Shown here in pieces: positions 41,652 through 51,056 of a stretch of DNA of 64,000 bases. The notes beneath the pieces were generated by a model. It did not search any database, had not been told where the DNA came from, and saw only the letters and a program-made list of their open reading frames with translations. The position numbers and the translations under genes are program-made. The stretch's first letter is position 1, and each line of letters starts with the position of its first letter. Source of the DNA: Kangiellaceae bacterium. GTDB lineage: Bacteria; Pseudomonadota; Gammaproteobacteria; Enterobacterales; Kangiellaceae. The stretch is taken from positions 45,181-109,180 of the forward strand of contig JAPHTP010000011.1 of NCBI GenBank assembly GCA_026196875.1. Direction: 5' to 3'.

Positions 41652-43988
41652 ATGCAATCTGAGCATATGAATGAAATTTACCTCGATAATAACGCGACTA
41701 CACCGGTACTCGAGGTAGCCGCCAAAGCAGCAGAGAACGCCATGAGGACTATGTATGGAAACCCCAGTAGTTCTCACATCACAGGATTAAAAGCACGCTA
41801 TATCCTTGATTCCAGCCGTGATATCGCCAAACAGGTCTTAGGTACTGATGACGGCGACATTATTTTCTTGTCAGGCGCCACAGAGGGTATTCAAACTGCC
41901 ATTTTCTCAGCGCTGGTTCAGATTAAGAAGAAAATTGCGACTGAGGGTCGAGAAAAATATCAATATCTTCTCTACGGAGCTACAGAGCACAAAGCGGTTC
42001 CTAATTCACTTATACATTGGAACGAAATGCTAGAGATTGGTGCCGAGGTCGTATCAATACCTGTCGATATCAATGGAAAACTAGATTATGAGTTTATGCA
42101 AAAATACCTGCCCCAATCGGCTATGGTTTGTACCATGGCGGTAAACAATGAGACAGGTGTTGCCCAAGATCTAGAAGCATTAGATAAGCTGATCAGAACT
42201 CACAATCCATCTACTTTGTGGATGGTGGACTGCGTGCAGGGCTTAGGTAAGTTGAATTTGAATATGCGCGCTTCAACTATCGATTACGCTCCGTTTAGTG
42301 GTCATAAGCTTTATGGCCCCAAAGGGATCGGCATGCTCTACATGCGCCAAGGTGCCCCATTTACTCCATTTATTGCAGGTGGTGGACAAGAGAGCGGTAT
42401 GCGCTCCGGTACGGAAAACTTGCCAGGGATCGCTGCTTTCGGCGCTATCTTAAAAGCGCTCGCGGAACCTGAACAAAACCTCTTTCGCGATCACCAGACC
42501 TTAGAAGGATTCCGCAACAAAATGGTTGAAGCTTTAGAGCAAGCTTTTCCAGGTATTGTGTTCAATATGCCTTTTGAAACTTCAGTTCCAACTACTATCA
42601 ACTTCTCAGTTCAAGACTTTCCTAGTAAGGAGATCTTAGATCTTTTTGATGCTGCGCAGATCCGGGTGAGTTCAGGTTCGGCCTGTAGCTCAGGGGTAAC
42701 TCGTAGTTATGTGTTGGATGAAATGGGATTACCGGCCTGGCAATCTGAGTCCGCCATAAGAATGTCATTTGGTCCCGCAACAACTGCAGAAGAAATTGAT
42801 GAAGCGTGCGAAAGAATATTGCTCGCCTCTCAAGCACTTACTCAATCCTGTTTATTACTTAATAATTTCGATGCTGATACCGAGAGTCCTCGTCAGGATG
42901 GCCTAATTCAGCTAAAGAAAGGCTCGGCTTGCATTTGGGTGTATGCCGACGCGGAAACTGAATCTTGTATTATTATTGATCCAGTAGAAGAACTTGGAGA
43001 ACGCATTGAGAAATTTGTTAATTGCCAAGGTTATAAAATTGCAGCTATTTTAGATACACATTCTCACGCCGACCATGAGTCTTGCCGCCCAATACTACAA
43101 AAGATTATGCAGTCTCGACTTACTCAAGATCTAAGAGACTATGATGAATTAGGTTGGCCTATAAAAGGGACTGTACAAGTGAAGTTGGACGATGGTCAAA
43201 GCGTTCCAGCAATTCAATTAAGTCAGCATCGAGTGTTAGCTAAAATGGATACTCCTGGGCACACTGGCGATAGTCAGACTTTTCTATTCGGTACGCTAGT
43301 AGACGGCGAACTTTCAGCGGCCAATATTAAATACGCTTTTGTGGGCGATACGATTTTAATAGGCGGCCTGGGAAGAACCAATTTTGATTCGAGCTCTACT
43401 AGTCGGCTGCATCACAGCCTAAAGCAACTCAATTCTATTGTTGATCCGGCAACGATTATCTGTCCCGCTCATGATTACAACAACGAATTTTCAACCATGA
43501 TGCAGGTAGAAATTTCAAACAATGGATTATTAAGACGAACCGTAACACATGAAATCGATCAATCTCAGTTTGTCCAGCAAAAAGAAACCTTGGATAAACA
43601 AATAAAAGATCAACAAGGCCATGAAATATTATGCGGCGTGGTTGGTGGCCAATGTGATCAAAAAGGCATCCATGTTTTGCCTGAAGAACTATCAGAATTT
43701 ATCAACCGCCATCCAAAGATAAAAGTACTGGATGTAAGAGAAGCTCACGAATATCATTTATTTAACGATTGGCAAAAATTGAATCTCGAAAGAACCCCTG
43801 AAAATGTTCCTTTATCAAAACTTACCGGATTTATCGGCGAGCTGGTTGAGAAAGGTGATATTGCCAATCAGGAATTGCTATTTGTATGTCGTAGTGGTTC
43901 TCGTAGCGGCAAGGTTGCTGAAACTTTTAGAAGAATGGGGTTTGAAAAAGCCTGCCATATTTCTGGCGGTGTTGCGATTAACTGTTAG
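41652..43988 (+). CDS. Cysteine desulfurase / metallo-beta-lactamase / rhodanese fusion
   Basis: The 778-residue product joins three sulfur enzymes. Residues 1-400 are a NifS/IscS-type PLP desulfurase: YLDNNATTP, ATEHKAV, the PLP-Lys in FSGHKLYGPKG, and the persulfide Cys in SSGSACSSGV. Residues of about 430-640 are a metallo-beta-lactamase of the ETHE1/glyoxalase-II type: THSHADHE, TPGHTGDS, VGDTIL and CPAHDY. The last 110 residues are a rhodanese with active Cys in VCRSGSRSGK. A plausible role is to take sulfur from cysteine, pass it as persulfide, and oxidise or transfer it in one polypeptide. GGAG precedes the ATG at 41652; a TTG at 41649 is also in frame. A terminator follows. Confidence 0.92.
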   Translation: MQSEHMNEIYLDNNATTPVLEVAAKAAENAMRTMYGNPSSSHITGLKARYILDSSRDIAKQVLGTDDGDIIFLSGATEGIQTAIFSALVQIKKKIATEGREKYQYLLYGATEHKAVPNSLIHWNEMLEIGAEVVSIPVDINGKLDYEFMQKYLPQSAMVCTMAVNNETGVAQDLEALDKLIRTHNPSTLWMVDCVQGLGKLNLNMRASTIDYAPFSGHKLYGPKGIGMLYMRQGAPFTPFIAGGGQESGMRSGTENLPGIAAFGAILKALAEPEQNLFRDHQTLEGFRNKMVEALEQAFPGIVFNMPFETSVPTTINFSVQDFPSKEILDLFDAAQIRVSSGSACSSGVTRSYVLDEMGLPAWQSESAIRMSFGPATTAEEIDEACERILLASQALTQSCLLLNNFDADTESPRQDGLIQLKKGSACIWVYADAETESCIIIDPVEELGERIEKFVNCQGYKIAAILDTHSHADHESCRPILQKIMQSRLTQDLRDYDELGWPIKGTVQVKLDDGQSVPAIQLSQHRVLAKMDTPGHTGDSQTFLFGTLVDGELSAANIKYAFVGDTILIGGLGRTNFDSSSTSRLHHSLKQLNSIVDPATIICPAHDYNNEFSTMMQVEISNNGLLRRTVTHEIDQSQFVQQKETLDKQIKDQQGHEILCGVVGGQCDQKGIHVLPEELSEFINRHPKIKVLDVREAHEYHLFNDWQKLNLERTPENVPLSKLTGFIGELVEKGDIANQELLFVCRSGSRSGKVAETFRRMGFEKACHISGGVAINC

Positions 43989-44023
43989 CTTTCAAGATAG
44001 TAGTTTGGATCGTTAAATATATT

Positions 44024-44052
44024 AAAGGGCAAGAGTCTACTCGCCCTTTTTT
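44024..44052 (+). terminator. Rho-independent terminator after the desulfurase fusion
   Basis: AAAGGGC / GCCCTTT arms with an extended imperfect stem, followed by a run of T. Confidence 0.85.
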
Positions 44053-44077
44053 GTCATTATCACTTGGTAAAAGCTGA

Positions 44078-45073
44078 TTATTCGCTTATCGCAATTTGTT
44101 GGTTTGAATAATCGATTAATAATCTGCGTTGATTAAAGAAGTCGACGCCGAGATTTATCGCCGGTTTGTTTCCTACAAGCGCCTGAAACGAACCTAAATC
44201 TGCGACACGCATTGTCATGTCTTTTTGTACAATCCTATTTTCACCGGCTAATGAAAGAGAATCCAGTTGAACCTTATAGCTTGTATCCGGCGCATTACCA
44301 TGAATGCCCTGTGCGGTATTTTTTTCTGCTTTAACTCTTGGTGAATCTTTGCCGACTCCGATCAAGTTAGCGGCATTCCAGTTCATAATTGAATGTCTAG
44401 CCCCGGTATCCAAGACGGCTACCACAGGTTTTGACTCTAGGGTCATGTCCATAGTTATAGCACCGCGTATCAATTTATTAGAAAAATCAGCTTTGCCCCA
44501 GATAAGATCTTTATCGTCAGTATGTTGTTCAATTTTGTTTGACTTCGGATGAAGAATCAATTGGTTCGTTTTAAAGTTGAATTCGACTAGAAAACTACAT
44601 AAGAATTCGCTACCAAGAAGCGCTTCGATATTGGGAATAATGTCACGTGGTGAGATCACAAAATCTAATCCATCGGCTTTCGCCCCAGCCACCCCTGCGT
44701 TGCTCAGTTGAGTCACCTTCATTGCATTTGAATGCATGGCACCTTGGACTTCCACTTCATTAATCGGTGATTGCTTAATATCCATTGAATCATATAGAGC
44801 CTGTGATACTACTCCACCAACGCCTATCCCACCTGTATCAACAACAGTCTTTGATTTGGTTTTGTTAAACAAACCATCCACGATAATATGTCCCGATAGA
44901 GCCCTGGTAAAGGGAATATGGATTGTCTCCTCCGTAATCATTTCACATCTTCCGACAGTCTGACGCTCGTCCGCGCGATTTGGCTGGCCGTTATTAGTTA
45001 TTTGACTATTTGCCATACACAAACTAGGAGCAGTACATGAGATAACCGCGACGAATAACTTGATCTTTTTCAT
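44078..45073 (-). CDS. Exported protein with two retropepsin-like aspartyl protease domains
   Basis: A signal peptide (residues 1-21, ending SLCMA) precedes two similar halves. Each has the active-site pattern of retroviral-type aspartyl proteases: VVDTGGIG in the first and VLDTGARHS in the second, each followed by a hydrophobic strand and a GSEFL- or GVDFF-like segment. Retropepsins work as dimers, so a duplicated chain could form a complete active site alone. CGGAG precedes the ATG. The gene is divergent from a CadC-like regulator. Confidence 0.8.
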   Translation of the reverse strand: MKKIKLFVAVISCTAPSLCMANSQITNNGQPNRADERQTVGRCEMITEETIHIPFTRALSGHIIVDGLFNKTKSKTVVDTGGIGVGGVVSQALYDSMDIKQSPINEVEVQGAMHSNAMKVTQLSNAGVAGAKADGLDFVISPRDIIPNIEALLGSEFLCSFLVEFNFKTNQLILHPKSNKIEQHTDDKDLIWGKADFSNKLIRGAITMDMTLESKPVVAVLDTGARHSIMNWNAANLIGVGKDSPRVKAEKNTAQGIHGNAPDTSYKVQLDSLSLAGENRIVQKDMTMRVADLGSFQALVGNKPAINLGVDFFNQRRLLIDYSNQQIAISE

Positions 45074-45344
45074 AAAGAAACTCCGTATATAAATAGGAAA
45101 AAATTTAGGACTTCCTGCGCCCTGTTCACAATGAATATTTAATTACAGAGTGTTGATGAACCGCAACAAAGAGTCCCTAACCATTAGCTAACCATTTCAG
45201 AATCATCCTGTTCGTAAGCTAACTAAAAGCTAACCGGTCAAATTACATACTGGAACTTGTCATTTAACAAATGGCACATGCATTGCTATACCAAATGAAG
45301 ATCTGGTTAAAAGCTACCAATTAAAACTAACTTGAGGACACAAA

Positions 45345-45887
45345 ATGGCGATTACAATCAATGAGTGGCAATTGCTGGAAAATGAAAATCGATTACGCAA
45401 AGACAATAAGGAAATTGTCTTACAACCTCTTTGTGTAAAGTTGTTAGCTTTCCTAGCAAATCATTCGGGGGAAGTGGTCAGTAGAGAAAAATTGATTGAA
45501 AATGTGTGGCAAGGCCGCGTGGTAAGTGAAGATGCTATTAACAATTGTGTAAAAAAAGTTCGTAAGGCGCTCGACGACGATCCCCAAAATCCAAGGTTAA
45601 TTCAAACAATTCCAAAACAAGGCTATCGTTTATTGAAAAATGATGTTAAATCAAAAATCAAGTTTCCTAACAAGATTAAGTGGGCTTTAACAACTTCGAC
45701 TTCCTTACTATGCTTAATTGGGATTGCGGCTCACTTCCATATCAGTATGGAGGTAATACATATAACATCAGAAATGACTCTGGAGGAAAAACAAAAACAG
45801 TATCAGCGTGTGGTCGATCTAAGTGAAGAAGGTGGTCACATTATTAAACTGGACATTGAAACACCTGAAAAGAAAAACAGCCAATGA
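45345..45887 (+). CDS. CadC/ToxR-like membrane-bound winged-helix regulator
   Basis: The first 105 residues form an OmpR-type winged helix (LAFLANHSGEVVSREKLIEN, VRKALDDDPQNPRLIQTIPK, GYRLL). A single membrane span follows (ALTTSTSLLCLIGIAAHFHI) and a short tail of about 50 residues, probably periplasmic. The sensor part is much shorter than in CadC. TTGAGGACACAAA precedes the ATG. It is divergent from the aspartyl protease-like gene, which it may control. Confidence 0.85.
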   Translation: MAITINEWQLLENENRLRKDNKEIVLQPLCVKLLAFLANHSGEVVSREKLIENVWQGRVVSEDAINNCVKKVRKALDDDPQNPRLIQTIPKQGYRLLKNDVKSKIKFPNKIKWALTTSTSLLCLIGIAAHFHISMEVIHITSEMTLEEKQKQYQRVVDLSEEGGHIIKLDIETPEKKNSQ

Positions 45888-45987
45888 TTGATGTAATTTT
45901 GCGCAAGGCCCCTTGAAGCTGCCAATTACAAATTTTCCTATTTGAGCACTAAATTCCCCAGATGGGGAAATTACAATTTTCTCGAGT

Positions 45988-46458
45988 TTAATTTCGAAGT
46001 TGTTCGACAAATTCTTGAATTATTTCTGGCTTAACGGCAAACAAAGTTAACACCGACATAAGCGAACGTTTCGCACCTTCTGAAAGCTTATCGCGATGTA
46101 CATTACCAATCCACTCCACTTTTCGAATATTGGCGTATTCATCGCCTTCAATTTCACGATGCTGATATTGACCTAAATCTTTCCCAACCAGATATTCCCG
46201 AGATTTTGGACAATAAGTAACTATGTAATCCCCTTTTTGAATATTCACGAATCTTTCGATCATAGTGATCGAATTTGCGGTCTTACTTGGTTTATCGTTT
46301 TCATAGTGCATTATGTAAGCCAGCTTAATTTGAGCTTTATCTTCAAATCGATCGAGAGGTGCTAGAACATTCCAACCTACAGCTACAAAATTTTTGTTTT
46401 TAAAATCTTTAAAGAATCGACCGTTGCGACCGGCGCGGATCATCCAAGTATTTTGCAT
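45988..46458 (-). CDS. Stand-alone Mrr-N/EVE-like domain protein
   Basis: The 156-residue product matches the N-terminal, PUA/EVE-like half of Mrr-type restriction proteins: WMIRAGRNGRFFKDF, FVAVGWNVL, NIQKGDYIVTYCPKSREYLV, IRKVEWIG and a final SLMSVLTLFAV. In those proteins a nuclease domain follows; here the frame stops. I could not see a nuclease remnant downstream. It may be a reader of modified bases acting alone, or a truncated gene. Confidence 0.7.
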   Translation of the reverse strand: MQNTWMIRAGRNGRFFKDFKNKNFVAVGWNVLAPLDRFEDKAQIKLAYIMHYENDKPSKTANSITMIERFVNIQKGDYIVTYCPKSREYLVGKDLGQYQHREIEGDEYANIRKVEWIGNVHRDKLSEGAKRSLMSVLTLFAVKPEIIQEFVEQLRN

Positions 46459-46800
46459 TTTTAATTAATTCTCCAGACCAATGCTGGCCCTGACTTTCAC
46501 TAACGAATTCCTAGTCACTACCTAAGAGGCTTATTTGCACCTCCTAACTGGTCCGAAAGCATACATGACTTACTTATTTGCACAAGCCTAATACCTATGA
46601 AATTAAGAGTAGCTCTGAAAAGAACGGTCGTTTCACTCCTCTATTTTTCCCAAAAGCGAAATGGCTCCCCTGATTTAATCAAATTACTTGGCAACATATT
46701 TGGGAACAAGCCTTGTGTTTGTTCTCCTTGATGTCAAAATATCGCACCATGGGAAGTAACCACTAAATATTGTAACCATTAGATTTTGAGAAATAATGAT
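46459..46800. other. Intergenic region
   Basis: No gene or strong structure was found between the Mrr-N-like gene and the small exported protein gene. Confidence 0.45.
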
Positions 46801-47124
46801 ATGAAAGTTTTTAAATTAGTATTAGTAACTGTGATATTTATAGCATCGCCTGAAGCAAACGCAAGTATTGGGGCTAGTTGGGTAACCGGTAAGATAACTA
46901 ACATCACTAGTATAGATTCCGGAATTCTGGTTCGAATAGAAGCCGACGAAGTTCCTGAAAACTGCACAACAACGACTAAGTGGATGGAAATTAAACAAGA
47001 AAAAACCGCGATGACTTCATTAACAATTACCGCGTGGACTTTAGGAAGAAAAGTTACCGTTTACACTTCTGCAGGCTCCACCGGCTATTGCCAAATTGGT
47101 CAAGTGGATCCCTTTGAATCATAA
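46801..47124 (+). CDS. Small exported protein
   Basis: The ATG at 46801 gives 107 residues with a signal peptide (VFKLVLVTVIFIASPEANA). An upstream TTG is also in frame but less likely. The mature part reads as a small beta-rich domain with two Cys (ENCTTTTKWMEI and STGYCQIG) that may form a disulfide. Function unknown. A hairpin lies downstream. Confidence 0.65.
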   Translation: MKVFKLVLVTVIFIASPEANASIGASWVTGKITNITSIDSGILVRIEADEVPENCTTTTKWMEIKQEKTAMTSLTITAWTLGRKVTVYTSAGSTGYCQIGQVDPFES

Positions 47125-47145
47125 GGTACTTGTTATAAATAAAAG

Positions 47146-47168
47146 TTGGTCGGAGCGAGACCGACCAA
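47146..47168 (+). terminator. Hairpin after the small exported protein gene
   Basis: Eight-base arms TTGGTCGG / CCGACCAA with a seven-base loop, followed by AT-rich sequence but no clean T-run. Confidence 0.6.
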
Positions 47169-47423
47169 TATTCTATACTAACCTGTTGTTTTTAAAGAAT
47201 TATCAGTAGCCATCGACTCGGTTATACCGTCAAATATACTGTCTTTTTTAATAGGTTAATAGCTATAGCTTTCCTTAATTCGTGTTATCTAGCATACGAG
47301 TAGTTGACTCTGAGCTCAATCGTTATTCAAATTCTATAGCGAAGCACATCGATTCATTCTCCAATCTAAACTCCATTCGTAAGCATAGTCGATAACTAAC
47401 GAATTCTAATCGCAGTACGTCAC

Positions 47424-48038
47424 CTATTCATCAGGAAAATAAAAACTCCACCCGACCAAGTAATCTACAAATGATCTCAAAACACACAAAACCATGAGAA
47501 CTACTGCTACTTTTTCGGGACTATTGGTAGCTAATGAAGAAATATCAAAAAAGAAATATCCAACTAAAGCTAAGGCCAAAAATCCAGAGTTTATAATTAC
47601 CCATTTCCACTCAGCATTGCTTGAGTTGTCGCTAGATGCACCAAAGTGAACAAAAACTCCCCATACAACATCCACAAAAAATAATATGCACAGAATATAG
47701 AAAAAGTCTTCTGGCTTTTTAATTAAAAGAGAAAGAACTACAAATGCCATCCCATGTAGAAAGAGCAAGAAAAAGTCAATAATCAATGCCCCATTCTTAA
47801 TACTAGCGGAATTGTTTTCAAGATATGCATCATCTAAATGACGCAACGCCCCATGATAAAAGGGAAGTAACGTCAGAACAAATGAAATGAATAACATCCA
47901 CGAGTGAGTTTCTACACCACTTAAACCTTGATTGGGATTGATAAGCATGACTATAGATGATGAAAGTGCTACACCAATCACAACAGTGTATAAACCTGAT
48001 AAACTCCTTAAAGAGTTTTCCTTTTTCTTATTTTCCAT
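47424..48038 (-). CDS. Multi-span membrane protein at the end of the type III R-M operon
   Basis: The 204-residue product has about five or six membrane spans and little else. TAAGGGCGA precedes its ATG. It starts six bases after the stop of the deoxyribosyltransferase-like gene, so it is transcribed with mod and res. No family is recognised. A membrane protein in this place could be an effector or an unrelated passenger. Confidence 0.75.
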   Translation of the reverse strand: MENKKKENSLRSLSGLYTVVIGVALSSSIVMLINPNQGLSGVETHSWMLFISFVLTLLPFYHGALRHLDDAYLENNSASIKNGALIIDFFLLFLHGMAFVVLSLLIKKPEDFFYILCILFFVDVVWGVFVHFGASSDNSSNAEWKWVIINSGFLALALVGYFFFDISSLATNSPEKVAVVLMVLCVLRSFVDYLVGWSFYFPDE

Positions 48039-48044
48039 TCGCCC

Positions 48045-48461
48045 TTACTCTCGTTCAGCAGTTTCTTCAACCCATTTGTATAATTCTTCAACAGAATAGA
48101 AAACAGGTTTTTCTAATTCCCTAAAAGTCGCTACTTCTCCATCTGCACCACTGGATTCATCTTGAAAGTAGCCAAGTTGGCTATGCTCTACATTCAATCT
48201 TAAACATGCGTCGTAAAGAGGAAGCATCGCTTGATCGTAATCTATCCAATCTTGGTACTTTCTTGGAAATGCAGTGTGTTGAAAATGGCTCCATAAAGGA
48301 GCTACTGGTAACACTTTTCCATCGTCTAGTAGCTGGTCAAAAACTTTACATTGAAAGTGTGTATTAATGGCTAAATCTCCTTTCGTATATGGAGAAGCGA
48401 TGTACACTGTTGGTTTCTTAGTAATAAACTGAGCTCTCATATTTCTGCTTTTAATAGTCAT
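48045..48461 (-). CDS. Nucleoside 2-deoxyribosyltransferase-like protein (DUF4406/DUF1937 type)
   Basis: The 138-residue product has the start and end marks of this fold: VYIASPYTKGD with the SPY loop, DYDQAMLPLYDACLRLN, and SSGADGEVATFRELEKPVFY with a Glu at the catalytic position. Relatives cut or exchange the N-glycosidic bond of nucleosides. The gene overlaps the end of res by 11 bases and has no strong ribosome site, which points to coupled translation. A nucleotide-acting enzyme beside a type III enzyme is unusual. Confidence 0.72.
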   Translation of the reverse strand: MTIKSRNMRAQFITKKPTVYIASPYTKGDLAINTHFQCKVFDQLLDDGKVLPVAPLWSHFQHTAFPRKYQDWIDYDQAMLPLYDACLRLNVEHSQLGYFQDESSGADGEVATFRELEKPVFYSVEELYKWVEETAERE

Positions 48462-51054
48462 TTGCTAAAGAACTGGTGTATGCGTCTTTTGCAGTTTCAA
48501 CATTAAATAATTTGTCTCGGATAGCTTTCTCGGTAAGGTCTAAAACTCGGTAAACACCTTCGATTTCAGCGACAGCTTCTATTCTTCTATAATGTTGAGA
48601 GTGTGTTTCAGCATACTGAGCTAATCCTTTAAGTTTTGGCAATGCATCACTAAGATGGTGGCCATGAGGATCAACAATGTCTGCAACAATTTCGCCATGA
48701 CTGTTTTCTGAAAAGAATACGAAATCAGGCCTGACAATGCTGTATTTTTCATTCTCTTGATAGGCAATTCCCAGCGACTCTTGGCTGGCTCTTGCCGGAT
48801 TACGATACCACGCTAGAAAACCTTTTTGTTTGAATTCACTCATAAGTACGTGAGACTCCCAAGACGTTTTAAAGTCCTCAGGAAACTGTCCATTTTCCTC
48901 AATACACATTATATGGTTTGGGAAAGTTTCGATAGGCGACTCTATGCCATTTTCCACCGCCGTAGTCGCAACCATCCAACTAACTGGCTTTACGAGGTCG
49001 ACATCCTGAGGCTCATTACTCCAAACTCTTAGCGTGCGATAAGCTTCCTGTCGGTCGTCTGAGAGCCCTTTTATTTCAACTCGATACTTCTCAAGCCACT
49101 TTTTAGCTAACTTATCCGCTTCTGAATCTAAGTACCCTTGAACTTCAGCTACTAATCCCAGCGACGCTATTTCAGTATGAGCGTCAATAAGCGCATCTTC
49201 GAAATCATCTTCATCTTCAGCATTCTTTGTTGCTAAATACTCAGCAAATGTCCTCGCAAGATCAGGACTGATAATTCTAGCCGCTCGCTTAAAAGCATCT
49301 TCAATTACTTCATAATCCGCATCTTCCAAAAACTCATTAAAGGTTTTGTTATCATTTCTAAGATCAGCTTTTAAACTTTTACCTTCCACTGTTAGTACAG
49401 CTTTTCGAGCACTTTCAAGCTCTTCGGCATAACGTGTTTTCGCAGCTTCCAAAACCTTATGCATTTCAGCGTGAGCTTTTTTACCTGCACCATCTATTAG
49501 CCCATCATGAGAAAGTTCTTGCGCCAAAGCTGTTAATCTTTTAACTGGCTTCGCTGTTTTTTGAGGCAAAGATTGAGAAGGCAATGATACAAATTTTCTC
49601 CACAATTTTTCTTCAAAAGAATCGTTAGGAACAACTTCTACGGGATTAATTAATACTCTTCTTCCTACAGTCGAGGCATCACCTTCTTCTCCGCCACCTT
49701 TCATTAAGACATCCGCTACTTCATTGACAGTCTTAGTGTCAAAAGTTGGAAGTAAACAATCAACTGCGTTCAACCTGTCATTTCCTGGAATTCGTCTAGC
49801 AAGCGGCGTTCTAACCATTCTTCCTAACAATTGAGTAATATGTGTTTTATCCTTTGCTGGACGGAAGGAAACCATAACCTCAGCTCTTGGGCAATCCCAT
49901 CCAGTACTAATTGCATCCTTAGCGATCAGTACACGAATAGATGAATTATCTTGCACATGTTCTGGCGATATATACGGAACAAAATGTGCTCCAAACTGTA
50001 AATCCTTTCGTTCTCCAAATACGTGTGATATCGCGTCAGAGGTCAATTCTGGCCAGTTTTGAAATACCGTATCCAGCGCGCTTCCTATCTCATCAGAATC
50101 AGGCTTATTTGGAACCTGCAATACCATAAGCGGAACTACCCTTTCTACACTTTCTTGATTATCCGCATATTCTCCCCAAGACATTGTAGACTCTTTTATT
50201 TTCTGTGTTGCGCGCTTAAGTAACACTTTGTCAAATTTACCGACTTCGTCTGGTATGTCTAGAATGATTGTATCTTTAAGTAAACCTGACTCTTGAACTT
50301 TTTCAGAATCAACAACAACATTTGGCAGTGTAATTCTACCCTCTGCTGCTTTGATCGCGGTATTAAATCGTTCTACAGTAGCAGAAATCCCCCAAACGAT
50401 TGGAATTGGAGGTACCGCGCCAGTACCATTTATTAATCTTTTAACAATTGTGGACTTATCTTTTTGAATATTTCTATTTGCATTACCCATACCACGATGC
50501 GCTTCGTCTAGCACTAGGTACAGGGTTAAATCAGGGTCTTCTATAGTATTTTGAATCGTATCCCAAATAGTATGAGAACGAAGATCAGGTCTCAACTCGT
50601 GAGACAAGCTTAACTGCTTACTATTCGCTTCACTTTCAATATGTCCTCTAACTAATAAACTTTTCTTTCCTAGTTTTTGTGTATTCAAAAAGTAGATTTT
50701 ACCAGCTTCAAACTTCTCTCGACTAAATGTATTATCCACAACCTTTAAATCAGTGTGGTCCAATTTGTCAGCAGCCTCGAGCAGTCGGAACCGTGTTTGT
50801 TCGTTTAATGATGGATCATCACTAAACCATATGATTACAGCTCCAGGATCAGCTACAAAATCATAAGCATCATCGCCATAAAATAGAGCTTCAAATGCAG
50901 CCGCAGCCATAACCGTTTTACCGGCTCCAGTTGTAGCAGTTAAAGAGAATGCATACCTGTCGCCATCTTCATGCCATCGTTTCGAGGCTTTATACAAATT
51001 CGAGAGCACATCAACAACTGCCTCTTCCTGATAATCCTTAAGCGTGAACTTCAT
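48451..51054 (-). CDS. res: Type III restriction enzyme, Res (helicase/nuclease) subunit
   Basis: The subunit tracks along DNA using ATP and cuts it together with Mod. An SF2 helicase core is visible: LKDYQEEAV at the start, Walker A TATTGAGKTVMA near residue 45, the DEAH box LVLDEAHRGMG, and motif VI-like QLLGRMVRTPLARR. The C-terminal part holds RPDFVFFSENSHGEIVADIVDP, which fits the PD-(D/E)xK nuclease domain. At 867 residues it is of usual size. It begins two bases after mod ends. Confidence 0.92.
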   Translation of the reverse strand: MKFTLKDYQEEAVVDVLSNLYKASKRWHEDGDRYAFSLTATTGAGKTVMAAAAFEALFYGDDAYDFVADPGAVIIWFSDDPSLNEQTRFRLLEAADKLDHTDLKVVDNTFSREKFEAGKIYFLNTQKLGKKSLLVRGHIESEANSKQLSLSHELRPDLRSHTIWDTIQNTIEDPDLTLYLVLDEAHRGMGNANRNIQKDKSTIVKRLINGTGAVPPIPIVWGISATVERFNTAIKAAEGRITLPNVVVDSEKVQESGLLKDTIILDIPDEVGKFDKVLLKRATQKIKESTMSWGEYADNQESVERVVPLMVLQVPNKPDSDEIGSALDTVFQNWPELTSDAISHVFGERKDLQFGAHFVPYISPEHVQDNSSIRVLIAKDAISTGWDCPRAEVMVSFRPAKDKTHITQLLGRMVRTPLARRIPGNDRLNAVDCLLPTFDTKTVNEVADVLMKGGGEEGDASTVGRRVLINPVEVVPNDSFEEKLWRKFVSLPSQSLPQKTAKPVKRLTALAQELSHDGLIDGAGKKAHAEMHKVLEAAKTRYAEELESARKAVLTVEGKSLKADLRNDNKTFNEFLEDADYEVIEDAFKRAARIISPDLARTFAEYLATKNAEDEDDFEDALIDAHTEIASLGLVAEVQGYLDSEADKLAKKWLEKYRVEIKGLSDDRQEAYRTLRVWSNEPQDVDLVKPVSWMVATTAVENGIESPIETFPNHIMCIEENGQFPEDFKTSWESHVLMSEFKQKGFLAWYRNPARASQESLGIAYQENEKYSIVRPDFVFFSENSHGEIVADIVDPHGHHLSDALPKLKGLAQYAETHSQHYRRIEAVAEIEGVYRVLDLTEKAIRDKLFNVETAKDAYTSSLANDY

Positions 51055-51056
51055 CG

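Noticed and set aside
45819..46010. Minus-strand frame after the Mrr-N-like gene, which might hold a lost nuclease domain
   Set aside because: The frame overlaps the end of the CadC-like gene, is short, and shows no PD-(D/E)xK or other nuclease residues.
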